31,332 bases of DNA from CADCTM01 sp049671305. Its GTDB lineage: Bacteria > Cyanobacteriota > Cyanobacteriia > Cyanobacteriales > Coleofasciculaceae. The position numbers and the translations under genes were made by a program. The notes beneath the pieces were generated by a model that was not told where the DNA came from, ran no database searches, and worked only from the letters and a program-made list of their open reading frames with translations. The DNA lies in assembly GCA_049671305.1 (NCBI GenBank), contig JBATUR010000107.1, forward strand, positions 1 through 31,332, read 5' to 3'. The first letter of the stretch is position 1, and the number at the start of each line of letters is the position of its first letter. This document shows positions 7,563 through 14,133 of the stretch, piece after piece.

Positions 7563-9401
7563 ATGGATGCTGACGAACTTTTAAAGCAATATTCAGCAGG
7601 AAGCAGAGATTTTAGTGGAACTGACTTAAGTAAAGCAAACTTAAGTGAGATAGACCTCCAAAGAGTCATCTTATGGCGAGCTAACCTAAGTAGCGCCAAC
7701 CTGAAAGGCACAAATCTTACAGGTGCTGATTTATTAGGAGCAAACTTAGAAACAGCTAACTTGAGTCATACAACCTTGTGTGGCGCTAACCTCAGCGAAG
7801 CTAATCTAAAAAACGCCGTATTGCATAGCACAAACCTGCAAACTACACTCTATAACGAAGCGACTCAATTTCCCAAAAACTTTGATCCCGCAACAGAGGG
7901 TGCTTATTTAATTGCGCCAAATGTATCACTCAAAAAGGCAAATCTAAGCGGCGTCAATTTAAGTACTATTAATCTCAGCGGCGCTGATTTGAGTCAAGCT
8001 GATTTATGGCAAGCCAACTTACAAACAGCTTCTTTAAAAGATGCTAACCTCAGCAAAACTTGCTTAATTGGTGCTGATTTGAGTCAAGCCAATTTGAGTG
8101 GAGCCGACTTAAGAGAATCTAATTTATTAGGAGCTAATCTCAGCTCGGCTGTGCTTTATGAGTGTAACTTAGTTGGCGCACTATACAACGAAGCTACACA
8201 ATTTCCTCCCAATTTTAAACCGCTTGAAGCTTACTTAATTGCACCAGAAGTGTCACTTCAAGGAGCAAATCTTAGTGGTACCAATTTTAGTGGTGTAGAT
8301 CTTAGTGAATCTGATTTGAGGGATGTAAACTTATCTCAAGCTCATTTGTTTGGCATTGCCCTCAATCAAACCAATCTGAGTGGAGCCAATTTAAGTCAAA
8401 CTTCTTTATGGGAAGCAGACCTTTCTAACACTAACTTAAGCTATGCCAATCTTAACAAAGCCGATTTATGGCAAGCCAAACTCAGCGGCGCTAACCTAAA
8501 TAATGCTGACTTAAGCCAAGCTAATTTGTTTGGAGTAGATCTACGCTCAACCAGCCTGCAAGCTGTCAATATGCAAGGCGCACTCTACAACAAAGCGACT
8601 CAATTTCCTGCTGAATTTGATCCAATTAAAGCAGGCGCCCACCTAATTGCACCAGGAGTCTCACTTCTTGAAGTAAATCTTAGGGGCACTGACTTGAGAG
8701 GAGCCGACTTAAGTGGAGCCAATTTAAGGCAGGTTAACTTGTTTGGAGTTAATCTTCAAGCTGCCAACTTAGATAGTGTAAACCTAGAAGAAGCCCTCTA
8801 CGACGCAGAAACCCAATTTCCTGAAGGTTTTGAGGTAAATGGACGCGGAGCCTACTTAATCGCCTCTGGAGCCTCCTTACGAGGCATGAATTTTAAGTCA
8901 GCAGATCTTAGTGGTGCTGATTTGAGAAAAGCTAATTTGTTTGGAGCAGATTTTCGTTTTAGCAACCTAGAAGCGGTAAAGCTGGAAGGAGCGCTCTACA
9001 ATGAAGCAACTTTGTTTCCTGAAGGTTTTGATCCAATTGAATATGGGGCGCATTTAATCGCTCCTGAATTGTCTTTGGAAGGCGTAAATTTGAGTGGTGT
9101 CAGCTTAAGTGGAACGGATTTAAGCAAGGTGAATTTTAGTGGTGCCAATTTGGAAAAGGCTGATTTATGGGGTTCAAACTTGAATGAAGCTAATTTGAGT
9201 GGAGCCAATTTGCAAGAAGCCAATTTATCAGGAACTTCTTTGAGAGGTACTGAGTTGAGTGAGGCAATTTTGAGTGGCGCTAATCTACAGGGATCTGATT
9301 TGAGTGGAGCGATTCTCAAAGGTACTAATCTAGCAAATGTTGACTTAACGGAAGCTTTTCTGGCTGGTGCAATTATGCCGGATGGTACAATTCACAATTG
9401 A
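7563..9401 (+). CDS. Long pentapeptide-repeat protein with five spaced insert modules
   Basis: A 612-residue protein made almost wholly of pentapeptide repeats (ANLSG, ADLSQ, TNLSG and similar). The start is taken as ATG 7563, giving MDADELLKQYSAGSRDFSG, the usual opening of cyanobacterial members; an in-frame TTG at 7500 would add 21 unrelated residues. The repeat coil is broken five times by a related module, LYNEATQFPxxFDPxxxGA followed by LIAPxxSL, starting at residues 96, 207, 341, 412 and 478. Each module begins where a coil ends, so the protein is probably a chain of beta-helical blocks joined by loops. There is no signal peptide, so it is likely cytoplasmic. It ends in AIMPDGT. Function unknown; DNA-gyrase mimicry (MfpA/Qnr type) is known for shorter members but cannot be inferred here. 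Confidence 0.85.
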   Translation: MDADELLKQYSAGSRDFSGTDLSKANLSEIDLQRVILWRANLSSANLKGTNLTGADLLGANLETANLSHTTLCGANLSEANLKNAVLHSTNLQTTLYNEATQFPKNFDPATEGAYLIAPNVSLKKANLSGVNLSTINLSGADLSQADLWQANLQTASLKDANLSKTCLIGADLSQANLSGADLRESNLLGANLSSAVLYECNLVGALYNEATQFPPNFKPLEAYLIAPEVSLQGANLSGTNFSGVDLSESDLRDVNLSQAHLFGIALNQTNLSGANLSQTSLWEADLSNTNLSYANLNKADLWQAKLSGANLNNADLSQANLFGVDLRSTSLQAVNMQGALYNKATQFPAEFDPIKAGAHLIAPGVSLLEVNLRGTDLRGADLSGANLRQVNLFGVNLQAANLDSVNLEEALYDAETQFPEGFEVNGRGAYLIASGASLRGMNFKSADLSGADLRKANLFGADFRFSNLEAVKLEGALYNEATLFPEGFDPIEYGAHLIAPELSLEGVNLSGVSLSGTDLSKVNFSGANLEKADLWGSNLNEANLSGANLQEANLSGTSLRGTELSEAILSGANLQGSDLSGAILKGTNLANVDLTEAFLAGAIMPDGTIHN

Positions 9402-9426
9402 ATTTATACGGGTTGAATATGATTAG

Positions 9427-9792
9427 TTAAAAGCCGGCATCTTCTAAGGCATCGTTTAACAAAAGCCGCACGATATCGGCTTTTTTCATGCCGGTTGTCG
9501 CGGCTAGAAGCGATAGTCTTTGATGTAGTGATTCTGATAAATCGACGGTGAAGCGTACTGTTGCTTCTTTGGGAGGTAGTGTTAATTTCTCCATCAGCCG
9601 TGATTTGTTGAGTGTTTTTTGGGTTGTGTTGGTAATAGTACGCTTGCTGGTTTTTGGTGAGGGAGATTCTGGAGGAGTGGGAGAAACTAGAGGTTCTGGT
9701 ACTAAGTTTTCTGGGCTTTCTTGTTGCTCACCGTAGATAAATTGTTGCGCTAAGGCATCATCTAGAGATTTACGATTTCTTTTGGTGCTCAT
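9427..9792 (-). CDS. Ribbon-helix-helix partner of ParA (centromere-binding protein candidate)
   Basis: A 121-residue protein. The first 70 residues are polar and proline-rich, likely disordered (PEPLVSPTPPESPSPKTSKR). Residues 77-121 look like a ribbon-helix-helix fold: a short strand ATVRFTVDLS, then two helices, SLHQRLSLLAATTG and KKADIVRLLLNDALED. Its start codon overlaps the parA stop by four bases (ATGA), so the two are translationally coupled. In type Ib partition systems (ParF/ParG, delta/omega) a small RHH protein with a flexible N-terminal tail binds the centromere, represses the operon and stimulates the ATPase; this gene fits that place and shape. The identification rests on fold and position, not on clear identity to a named family. 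Confidence 0.75.
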   Translation of the reverse strand: MSTKRNRKSLDDALAQQFIYGEQQESPENLVPEPLVSPTPPESPSPKTSKRTITNTTQKTLNKSRLMEKLTLPPKEATVRFTVDLSESLHQRLSLLAATTGMKKADIVRLLLNDALEDAGF

Positions 9793-10430
9793 AATAGGGT
9801 TAAAATTTCTTTGAACAATCGCTCATATTCCCGCGCTGATTCTTTGGCTGGACGGCTGGATGAGTCCCAAACTGTGGCAGACTGACCGGAGGTATCAGCG
9901 ATCGCTTGTTTTTGATGAACGACTGTTTTGAGCATGGTGACTTCTGGGGTTTTGCTCAAAAGTGCGATCGCTTCCTCTTTGAGCTTCGTACCCTTCACCG
10001 CTCGACTCAGAAACACGGCAGCCGCTGGTTGATTATTTCTGACTGACTGAGCTTGTTTAATCAACCTCACCGCATCAGACGCCGATCGCAAATCCACCCC
10101 AGTTGGCTGCACCGGCACGATCGCTAAATCCACCCTAAACAAAATTGCCCTCGTCGATTCTGCCAAACTCGCCGGACCATCAACAATAATCTGCTCATAA
10201 TTACCCGCCAAATCGGGAATTTGATCAAGCAAATCATCAGGTGTCTGCACCACTTTGTAAGGTACTTTCTGATCCATACCTGACAACCACGCCGAGCTTG
10301 ATTGTTGAGCATCAGCATCCACCAACAGCACATTCTTTTTCTGCTTAGTTGCTAGCCAGTAGGCGAAATGCACTGCAGTCGTGGATTTCCCGCAGCCTCC
10401 CTTTTGATTAATTAAGGCAATAATTGTCAT
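9789..10430 (-). CDS. parA: ParA-family partition ATPase, small plasmid type
   Basis: A deviant Walker ATPase of 213 residues. KGGCGKST at 10-17 carries both the signature lysine (Lys10) and the P-loop lysine (Lys15). The switch I region is VLLVDADAQQSSSAW at 34-48, and IIVDGPAS near 80 is Walker B. There is no N-terminal DNA-binding extension, so it is the short type Ib form seen on plasmids rather than a P1-type ParA. The start ATG at 10430 has AAGG five bases upstream, inside the repeat array at 10442-10474. It is followed, with a four-base overlap, by an RHH gene. Expected role: ATP-dependent binding to the nucleoid and movement of plasmid copies to daughter cells. A MinD-like or orphan role is less likely given the partner. 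Confidence 0.88.
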   Translation of the reverse strand: MTIIALINQKGGCGKSTTAVHFAYWLATKQKKNVLLVDADAQQSSSAWLSGMDQKVPYKVVQTPDDLLDQIPDLAGNYEQIIVDGPASLAESTRAILFRVDLAIVPVQPTGVDLRSASDAVRLIKQAQSVRNNQPAAAVFLSRAVKGTKLKEEAIALLSKTPEVTMLKTVVHQKQAIADTSGQSATVWDSSSRPAKESAREYERLFKEILTLL

Positions 10431-10441
10431 ACAACCTTGCT

Positions 10442-10474
10442 TACTGCATTGTTTGCTGCATTACTTGCTGCATT
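10442..10474. promoter_or_regulatory. Iterated 12-bp repeats upstream of parA, candidate operator or centromere
   Basis: T(A/G)CTGCATT occurs at 10442, 10454 and 10466, a strict 12-bp step, and a partial TACTG follows at 10486. The array lies directly upstream of parA and overlaps its ribosome-binding region. RHH partition proteins typically bind short direct repeats spaced about one helical turn apart in exactly this place, where the array acts as both operator and centromere. That role is inferred. Confidence 0.6.
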
Positions 10475-10568
10475 ATATCAGTAATTACTGCCTGCTTTAA
10501 AGCTTTAAGTGTGTAATTAAGTATTTAAGTATTTAATTCCTCAAAGCCTTGAAAGACCTAACCCCCAA

Positions 10569-10628
10569 CCCCTTCCCTGCAAGGGAAGGGGGGTAAAAAT
10601 CAAAGCCTCTCTCCTCTTAGGAGAGAGG
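10569..10628. repeat. Two adjacent perfect hairpins, terminator-like or dispersed repeat
   Basis: CCCCTTCCCT (10569-10578) pairs with AGGGAAGGGG (10582-10591) over a 3-base loop. CCTCTCTCCT (10606-10615) pairs with AGGAGAGAGG (10619-10628), again over 3 bases. The preceding ACCCCCAACCCCTTCCC text is a common dispersed cyanobacterial palindrome. They lie just downstream of the minus-strand zinc-ribbon gene, so they could end its transcript before parA, but neither has a T-tract on that strand. Confidence 0.65.
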
Positions 10629-10712
10629 TCTTACCGTGTTCTTGTACCAGTAATGAAAGCGTCAAGCATTACTGAGGACTAGGAGAGAGGTCACTATGCA
10701 AATCTTGAGAGC

Positions 10713-10883
10713 TTAGTCCTCCAATTTTGTCGTGGCATCTTCAGCTTCACCAATCAAATCAGAGTCACAACCTACACAGTACCAGCCAATCTCCGAGTCT
10801 TCTGTCAACTTGATTTGTACTAAGTCAGCGCCGCATCTGTGGCATTTCGGTATGTTCATAGTTTCTTGAGTGAGTTTTTGCAT
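10713..10883 (-). CDS. Small zinc-ribbon protein
   Basis: A 56-residue reading frame with MNIPKCHRCGADL near the start and WYCVGCDSDL in the middle. The two pairs, C14-x2-C17 and C36-x2-C39, with an 18-residue spacer, make a convincing zinc-ribbon knuckle pair. The C-terminus is acidic. There is no clear ribosome-binding site; the ATG at codon 9 is an alternative start that keeps both knuckles. It lies downstream of the toxin-antitoxin genes on the same strand and upstream of parA. Such miniature zinc ribbons are frequent on phages and plasmids; partner and function unknown. Confidence 0.7.
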   Translation of the reverse strand: MQKLTQETMNIPKCHRCGADLVQIKLTEDSEIGWYCVGCDSDLIGEAEDATTKLED

Positions 10884-10958
10884 TGTTTAACTGTAAAATT
10901 TTTCGCTCACTGTAGGTTAGATGAAACCAGAGGTAAAACTTTGACAACGGTATCAGGC

Positions 10959-11054
10959 TTAATTCTCTGGTTGATCAGGAAGCGCCCAGGGATCGATGCC
11001 TTGCTGCAAAAGTAGGCGTTCAAAGTAGTTTCTTTGTGATTTAGATTTGATCAT
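10959..11054 (-). CDS. Possible 31-residue ORF overlapping the antitoxin end
   Basis: ATG at 11054 overlaps the end of the upstream antitoxin gene by 14 bases, and the frame runs to TAA at 10959. The peptide, MIKSKSQRNYFERLLLQQ followed by GIDPWALPDQPEN, looks protein-like: an amphipathic helix, then a GIDPWALP turn. Overlap with the preceding stop suggests translational coupling. It may be a third gene of the toxin-antitoxin operon or a truncated remnant of a longer one. Short length makes chance a real possibility. Confidence 0.35.
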   Translation of the reverse strand: MIKSKSQRNYFERLLLQQGIDPWALPDQPEN

Positions 11055-11634
11055 CCATAGCAAATGCTTCCCCCAGCCGATTTAGATCAGTTTCAAGCTG
11101 TGAAATTCGCTCTTGCAATCTTTGGTTTCGCTCTTGTTCAGTATGAGTAGCGCCAAATGCGGTATCAAAACGACGTTCTAAAGTTTCAGTGAGCAATGCC
11201 CAAACTAGGGTTAGCGCTTGCTGGTTGCCTTGGTTCGCTTGATGGAACCAGTATGCTGTTACTACTTCCAAGGGTAGGGCATTAAAACGGCTTTGCCCGC
11301 GCGATTGTCCCGACTCTATTTCAAGACTGTCGGGCGTATAACTTTCTCCCAGTAAGGCTTTGATAGTTTTTGATGATAAAAAGCGTCGGGCGTTAATTTC
11401 TGGTTTCCCTACACACTCAGCAGCTTGAGTCTGAGACATTCGGTATGATCCATCAGGCATCATGAAGCCATCGACTTCTAGCGAGCCAATTTTTACGCGC
11501 TGCACGAGTAGCTTTGGTTGATTTGATTGCCAAGCGAAAACGCGCTTTTTGGCGATCGCTTCTATCTCCTCAAGAACTCCGTCTTCTTCAAGAAGATCAT
11601 CAAGTGAAGAACCAATAAAAGGATTGTTGATCAT
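11041..11634 (-). CDS. Antitoxin-like protein with an atypical DNA-binding region
   Basis: A 197-residue protein translated from an ATGA overlap with the toxin gene. The first 35 residues (SSLDDLLEEDGVLEEIEAIA, then KKRVFAWQ) resemble the N-terminal arm of HigA-type antitoxins of cyanobacteria, which usually continue into an XRE helix-turn-helix. Here that HTH is absent. Instead come GSLEVDGFMMPDGSYRMSQT (50-69), QAAECVGKPEINARRFL and LPLEVVTAYWFHQANQG, a pattern I associate with uncharacterised cyanobacterial proteins that resemble phage-antirepressor-like (KilA-N/ANT) proteins, and a C-terminal coiled coil at about 168-190. Toxin-first order with overlap is that of higBA. Role inferred: binds and neutralises the toxin and represses the operon. 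Confidence 0.65.
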   Translation of the reverse strand: MINNPFIGSSLDDLLEEDGVLEEIEAIAKKRVFAWQSNQPKLLVQRVKIGSLEVDGFMMPDGSYRMSQTQAAECVGKPEINARRFLSSKTIKALLGESYTPDSLEIESGQSRGQSRFNALPLEVVTAYWFHQANQGNQQALTLVWALLTETLERRFDTAFGATHTEQERNQRLQERISQLETDLNRLGEAFAMDDQI

Positions 11635-11978
11635 TCTCTTTCTTCCAAGTCTCGCTTCCGAGATAAAGCTAAGTCTAAGTCTGCTTTGGGTGTTTTCTGC
11701 GTTTTCTTAATAAATCCATGAAGCAAAATTAATTCACTTTCGTAAAAGCAGAAGATGACACGAGCAATTCCATCAGGTAAATTAGTACGAACTTCAAATA
11801 ACCCTTTTCCTAACGGTCTACAAGTTGGCATCCCGATCGGCCAGCCGTACTCAACTGTTTTGATATCAGTCCCAATCAAATAACGCTCACTTTGTCCTAG
11901 GCTCTTTAACCAATCACGAACAGGCTCATTACCCGCTTCGTTTTTATAGAACCTGGCAGGAACTTTTTTACTAGTCAT
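11631..11978 (-). CDS. HigB/Gp49-like RelE-superfamily toxin
   Basis: A 115-residue protein starting at ATG 11978; a TTG 33 bases upstream would add 11 residues without family resemblance. It contains ARFYKNEAGNEPVRDWLKSL, then IKTVEYGWPIGMPTCRPLGK, GLFEVRTNLPDGIARVIFCF and LLHGFIKKTQKTP. The order FYxxxxGxxPVxDWL, then RPLGxGLxEVR, then RVxFxF, then LLHGFxKKTxKTP is diagnostic for phage-derived Gp49-like HigB toxins. These are ribosome-dependent mRNA endonucleases. The conserved C-terminal lysines and FxKK are all there, so the toxin looks intact. The gene overlaps the antitoxin gene by four bases. On plasmids such pairs act as addiction modules; in chromosomes as stress or phage-defence modules. 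Confidence 0.85.
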   Translation of the reverse strand: MTSKKVPARFYKNEAGNEPVRDWLKSLGQSERYLIGTDIKTVEYGWPIGMPTCRPLGKGLFEVRTNLPDGIARVIFCFYESELILLHGFIKKTQKTPKADLDLALSRKRDLEERE

Positions 11979-12025
11979 TTCTAGTGTAAATAATTTATCT
12001 AACGAACTCAATGCCCGCAGGCTGG

Positions 12026-12113
12026 AAGCCTGGGGCTACAGAAACGAAGTCCGCCTGCGCGGACTGAATCTTGAGCCTGCGAAGGCAGGCTTTGTTCCGG
12101 TAGCCCAAGGCTT
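12026..12113. repeat. Cloverleaf-like palindromic element (REP/MITE type)
   Basis: The outer arms AAGCCTGGGGCTAC (12026-12039) and GTAGCCCAAGGCTT (12100-12113) pair with one mismatch. Inside are two perfect 7-bp hairpins, AGTCCGC/GCGGACT (12048-12054 with 12059-12065) and AGCCTGC/GCAGGCT (12074-12080 with 12085-12091), each with a 4-base loop. The single strand would fold into an outer stem with two inner hairpins. Elements of this text are, as far as I recall, widespread in cyanobacterial genomes. It fills the gap between the small membrane protein's stop and the toxin start. Confidence 0.8.
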
Positions 12114-12116
12114 TAG

Positions 12117-12371
12117 TTACTTGGTATCAGCAGTGTTATCCGTGATAGGTGGTGATAAGGCTGGCTTTCGTCCATCAATCACCACTTGACCACCTTCAAG
12201 CCCCAGCTTGATATCAATCAGACCGTCAAAGCCACGGAGTATGGCTGTAAGCGCAACTCCTCCCAGCACAAGAGTGATGAGGAGAATCTTTGAGGGCTTT
12301 GGTGGTGGGGTTTTCTTGTCTTTGTCTGGTTTACCTGGTGTTGGCTCAATGTTATGATTAATATCAATCAT
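12117..12371 (-). CDS. Small single-pass membrane protein, unrecognised
   Basis: An 84-residue protein with no family recognised. The first 27 residues are polar and proline/lysine-rich (PTPGKPDKDKKTPPPKPSK). One transmembrane helix lies at about 28-46 (ILLITLVLGGVALTAIL), and a C-terminal part of about 38 residues contains IDIKLGLEGGQVVIDGRKP, which looks like two short beta strands. The start is well supported: AGGAGG lies 11 bases upstream of the ATG. The stop lies four bases from the palindromic element at 12026-12113. The positive N-terminal flank suggests that end stays inside. Confidence 0.7.
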   Translation of the reverse strand: MIDINHNIEPTPGKPDKDKKTPPPKPSKILLITLVLGGVALTAILRGFDGLIDIKLGLEGGQVVIDGRKPALSPPITDNTADTK

Positions 12372-12869
12372 GTGAAAACTGTCCTCCTAATATGGACGGA
12401 ATTTAGAAATGTTTAAGCGGCTTAAAGCTTAGTAGGTCAAGCCGCTAGGAAATTAGACTTAGACCGAAAAATGGCGCTGTTTGTACTGGTAATACAACGG
12501 CGTTTTTTGTGTGTCTTTCTGCTGTTAGCTAGAACCCATTATTACCGATTTAAAAAGCCTTAAAAGCCAGCGCAACAAATCGTAACATATCTGGTTGTGT
12601 GTATAAATCTTATATACGAGCTGCATCTTATAGAACATCGCATATACAGTTGTTCAGCTAATTATAGTTGTTTAGCGCTAATTTTTATACTCACTAAATC
12701 ACAATTCAAAGCTCATTAAGATTCTGTCTGTTGTTATTGACGCTAAAATCATAAAAGCTTTGTGGTGAAAGCATCTTGACTTATTTATGCATGATTTATT
12801 TTTGGATTAAATGATGGGTAAGATTCTTAATTTACAATAATAAAGCAGGGTTATTGGAAACTCCGCATT
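12372..12869. other. Non-coding gap, one terminator-like hairpin
   Basis: No coding frame seen. Near 12474-12507 GGCGCTGTTTGTA and TACAACGGCG form an imperfect stem followed by TTTTTT on the plus strand, like a terminator without an annotated upstream gene; a short untranslated RNA is possible. The rest is AT-rich and probably holds the promoter of the small membrane protein. Confidence 0.35.
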
Positions 12870-12960
12870 CTAGCAAAACGTCAATTCGAGAATTTTTTTT
12901 AAGCAAAACTTCAATTTGAGATTTTTTTTTCTAGCAAAACGTCAACTTGAAAATTTTTAG
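12870..12960. repeat. Three 30-bp direct repeats, iteron-like
   Basis: Copies at 12870-12900, 12901-12930 and 12931-12960 share AGCAAAAC(G/T)TCAA(T/C)T(C/T)GA followed by a T-tract of five to nine bases. Period is 30-31 bp, close to three helical turns. The location, about 1.2 kb upstream of a replication-initiator-like gene and beside a long AT-rich stretch, is what plasmid replication iterons look like. The origin role is inferred; a regulatory or decayed-repeat origin is the alternative. Confidence 0.65.
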
Positions 12961-12967
12961 AAGACTT

Positions 12968-13443
12968 GTGAGCTTTTTTTTGCCCACCGTGAGCAAAAGG
13001 GGCTAGGGGATGAGGGGGGAAATCCCAGCAACTACACGATCGCACATCCCCATCTTCCCCATCAAACTAGATCCCCCTCACCCCCAACCCCTCTCCCACA
13101 AGGGGCGAGGGGAGCAAGAGAATCATGCACAAAGGGCGAGCCACAGAGAAACAAGAAAATCATGTCCCCCTTTTGCTCACGGTGGGCAAAAAAAAGCTCA
13201 CGGTGAGCAAAAGGGGCTAGAGAATGAGGGGGGAAATGCCGGCAACCACAAGATCGCCCAACCCCAACTGATCGCTCACCACCACCCCCAACAGATCGCA
13301 CATTTCCCCCCCTTCCCCATCAAATTGAATCCCTCTCTCCCCCAACCCCTCTCCCACAAGGGGCGAGGGGAGCAAGAGAAGAGAATCCGGAATCATGTCC
13401 CCCTTCTCCCCTAGTGGGAGAAGGGGCTAGGGGATGAGGGGGA
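12968..13443. repeat. GC-rich nest of inverted and direct repeats
   Basis: A perfect 35-bp inverted repeat joins 12968-13002 (with GCCCACCGTGAGCAAAAGGGG) to 13167-13201. Its second arm also forms a local 14-bp hairpin, 13167-13180 with 13203-13216. The block CCAACCCCTCTCCCACAAGG plus GGCGAGGGGAGCAAGAGAA occurs at about 13086 and again at about 13341. AAAAGGGGCTAGGGGATGAG-like text occurs at 12995, 13209 and 13420. A perfect 11-bp stem lies at 13400-13410 with 13416-13426. Apparent long reading frames here are by-products of this composition. It is probably nested dispersed palindromes. Confidence 0.8.
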
Positions 13444-13590
13444 TCTCCACACGATCGCACATTTCCCCAAAACACGCTAATATTATCTGCAAATAAATAA
13501 AAACACAGGACTGCGCCTCGGCTGAGTGTTACTAGCACCCAACCAAGACGACTTCACCTCCCATGAACACACCATGAAAGGAGCCATATC

Positions 13591-13890
13591 ATGATGCCAG
13601 AAAATCCTCAAAACCACCACTGCGTAAGCATTCCAGCCGAATGGAGCTTACCCAAATTTGCCCTAGCCACCCGCATCCACACCACAACCGTCACCTACGG
13701 CAAAAAAATCAAAACAGGCGAAATCATCGGCATAGAATACCTCAGCCCAGATAGTCCCCAAGTACGGCAGGGCATCCAAGCAGGCTGGACCTACATCATC
13801 AGAATCGACACAGACCCAGAAGACCCCTGGTATCACCAAGCCCACACCCTCTGCATCTACGAAGCAGAACTTAGCCAACTCAAAACCTAA
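13591..13890 (+). CDS. Unrecognised small soluble protein
   Basis: A 99-residue protein, no family recognised. It has no membrane segment. The sequence suggests a small beta-rich fold: RIHTTTVTYGKKIKTGEIIG, then IQAGWTYIIRIDTDPEDPW, and IYEAELSQL at the end. The start is well supported, with AAAGGAG ten bases before tandem ATGs (13591 and 13594). It lies just before the replication-initiator-like gene on the same strand and after the repeat nest, so it may belong to the plasmid-like module. Codons favour C in third position, like the following genes. Confidence 0.75.
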   Translation: MMPENPQNHHCVSIPAEWSLPKFALATRIHTTTVTYGKKIKTGEIIGIEYLSPDSPQVRQGIQAGWTYIIRIDTDPEDPWYHQAHTLCIYEAELSQLKT

Positions 13891-13909
13891 CCAAAAACCC
13901 CGACATCAC

Positions 13910-13933
13910 TGCCCCTACACACCCGTAGGGGCA
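13910..13933 (+). terminator. Hairpin after the small gene
   Basis: TGCCCCTAC (13910-13918) pairs perfectly with GTAGGGGCA (13925-13933) over a 6-base loop, 20 bases after the stop at 13890. There is no T-tract, so it may instead be one of the GC-rich dispersed palindromes. Confidence 0.45.
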
Positions 13934-14044
13934 AGCAACCCACATCTACCAGGGGAACTTTGCCAACATAAATACTTGTGTCAACACTTTTACAAGTAAA
14001 AGAGTGTCAAACAATCATTTATAATGCTGGCAAGCCAAAAAAAC

Positions 14045-14097
14045 AAAGCCCCCTGTAAGAAGCAGGAGGCTTTAGAGATGTCGGAGTTAACGACATC
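14045..14097 (+). promoter_or_regulatory. Tandem hairpins in the leader of the replication gene
   Basis: AAAGCCCCCTG (14045-14055) pairs with CAGGAGGCTTT (14063-14073) with one mismatch and a 7-base loop. A second perfect stem, GATGTCG (14077-14083) with CGACATC (14091-14097), follows at once. Both lie 36-90 bases before the initiator ATG. Structured leaders are common in plasmid rep genes under antisense or attenuation control; that role is inferred. A third stem, ACACTTTTAC with GTAAAAGAGTGT, lies just upstream near 13985-14007. Confidence 0.5.
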
Positions 14098-14133
14098 CAA
14101 TGTAAACAACACAATGTAAGTGGATCAACACAA

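Noticed and set aside
12870..12960. CRISPR array
   Set aside because: The three 30-bp repeats adjoin directly with no spacers, and no cas genes are near.
13010..13538. Several overlapping reading frames of 70-134 codons on both strands
   Set aside because: They are made of the GC-rich palindrome repeats (proline/histidine- and glycine-rich translations), lack ribosome-binding sites and overlap each other on both strands.
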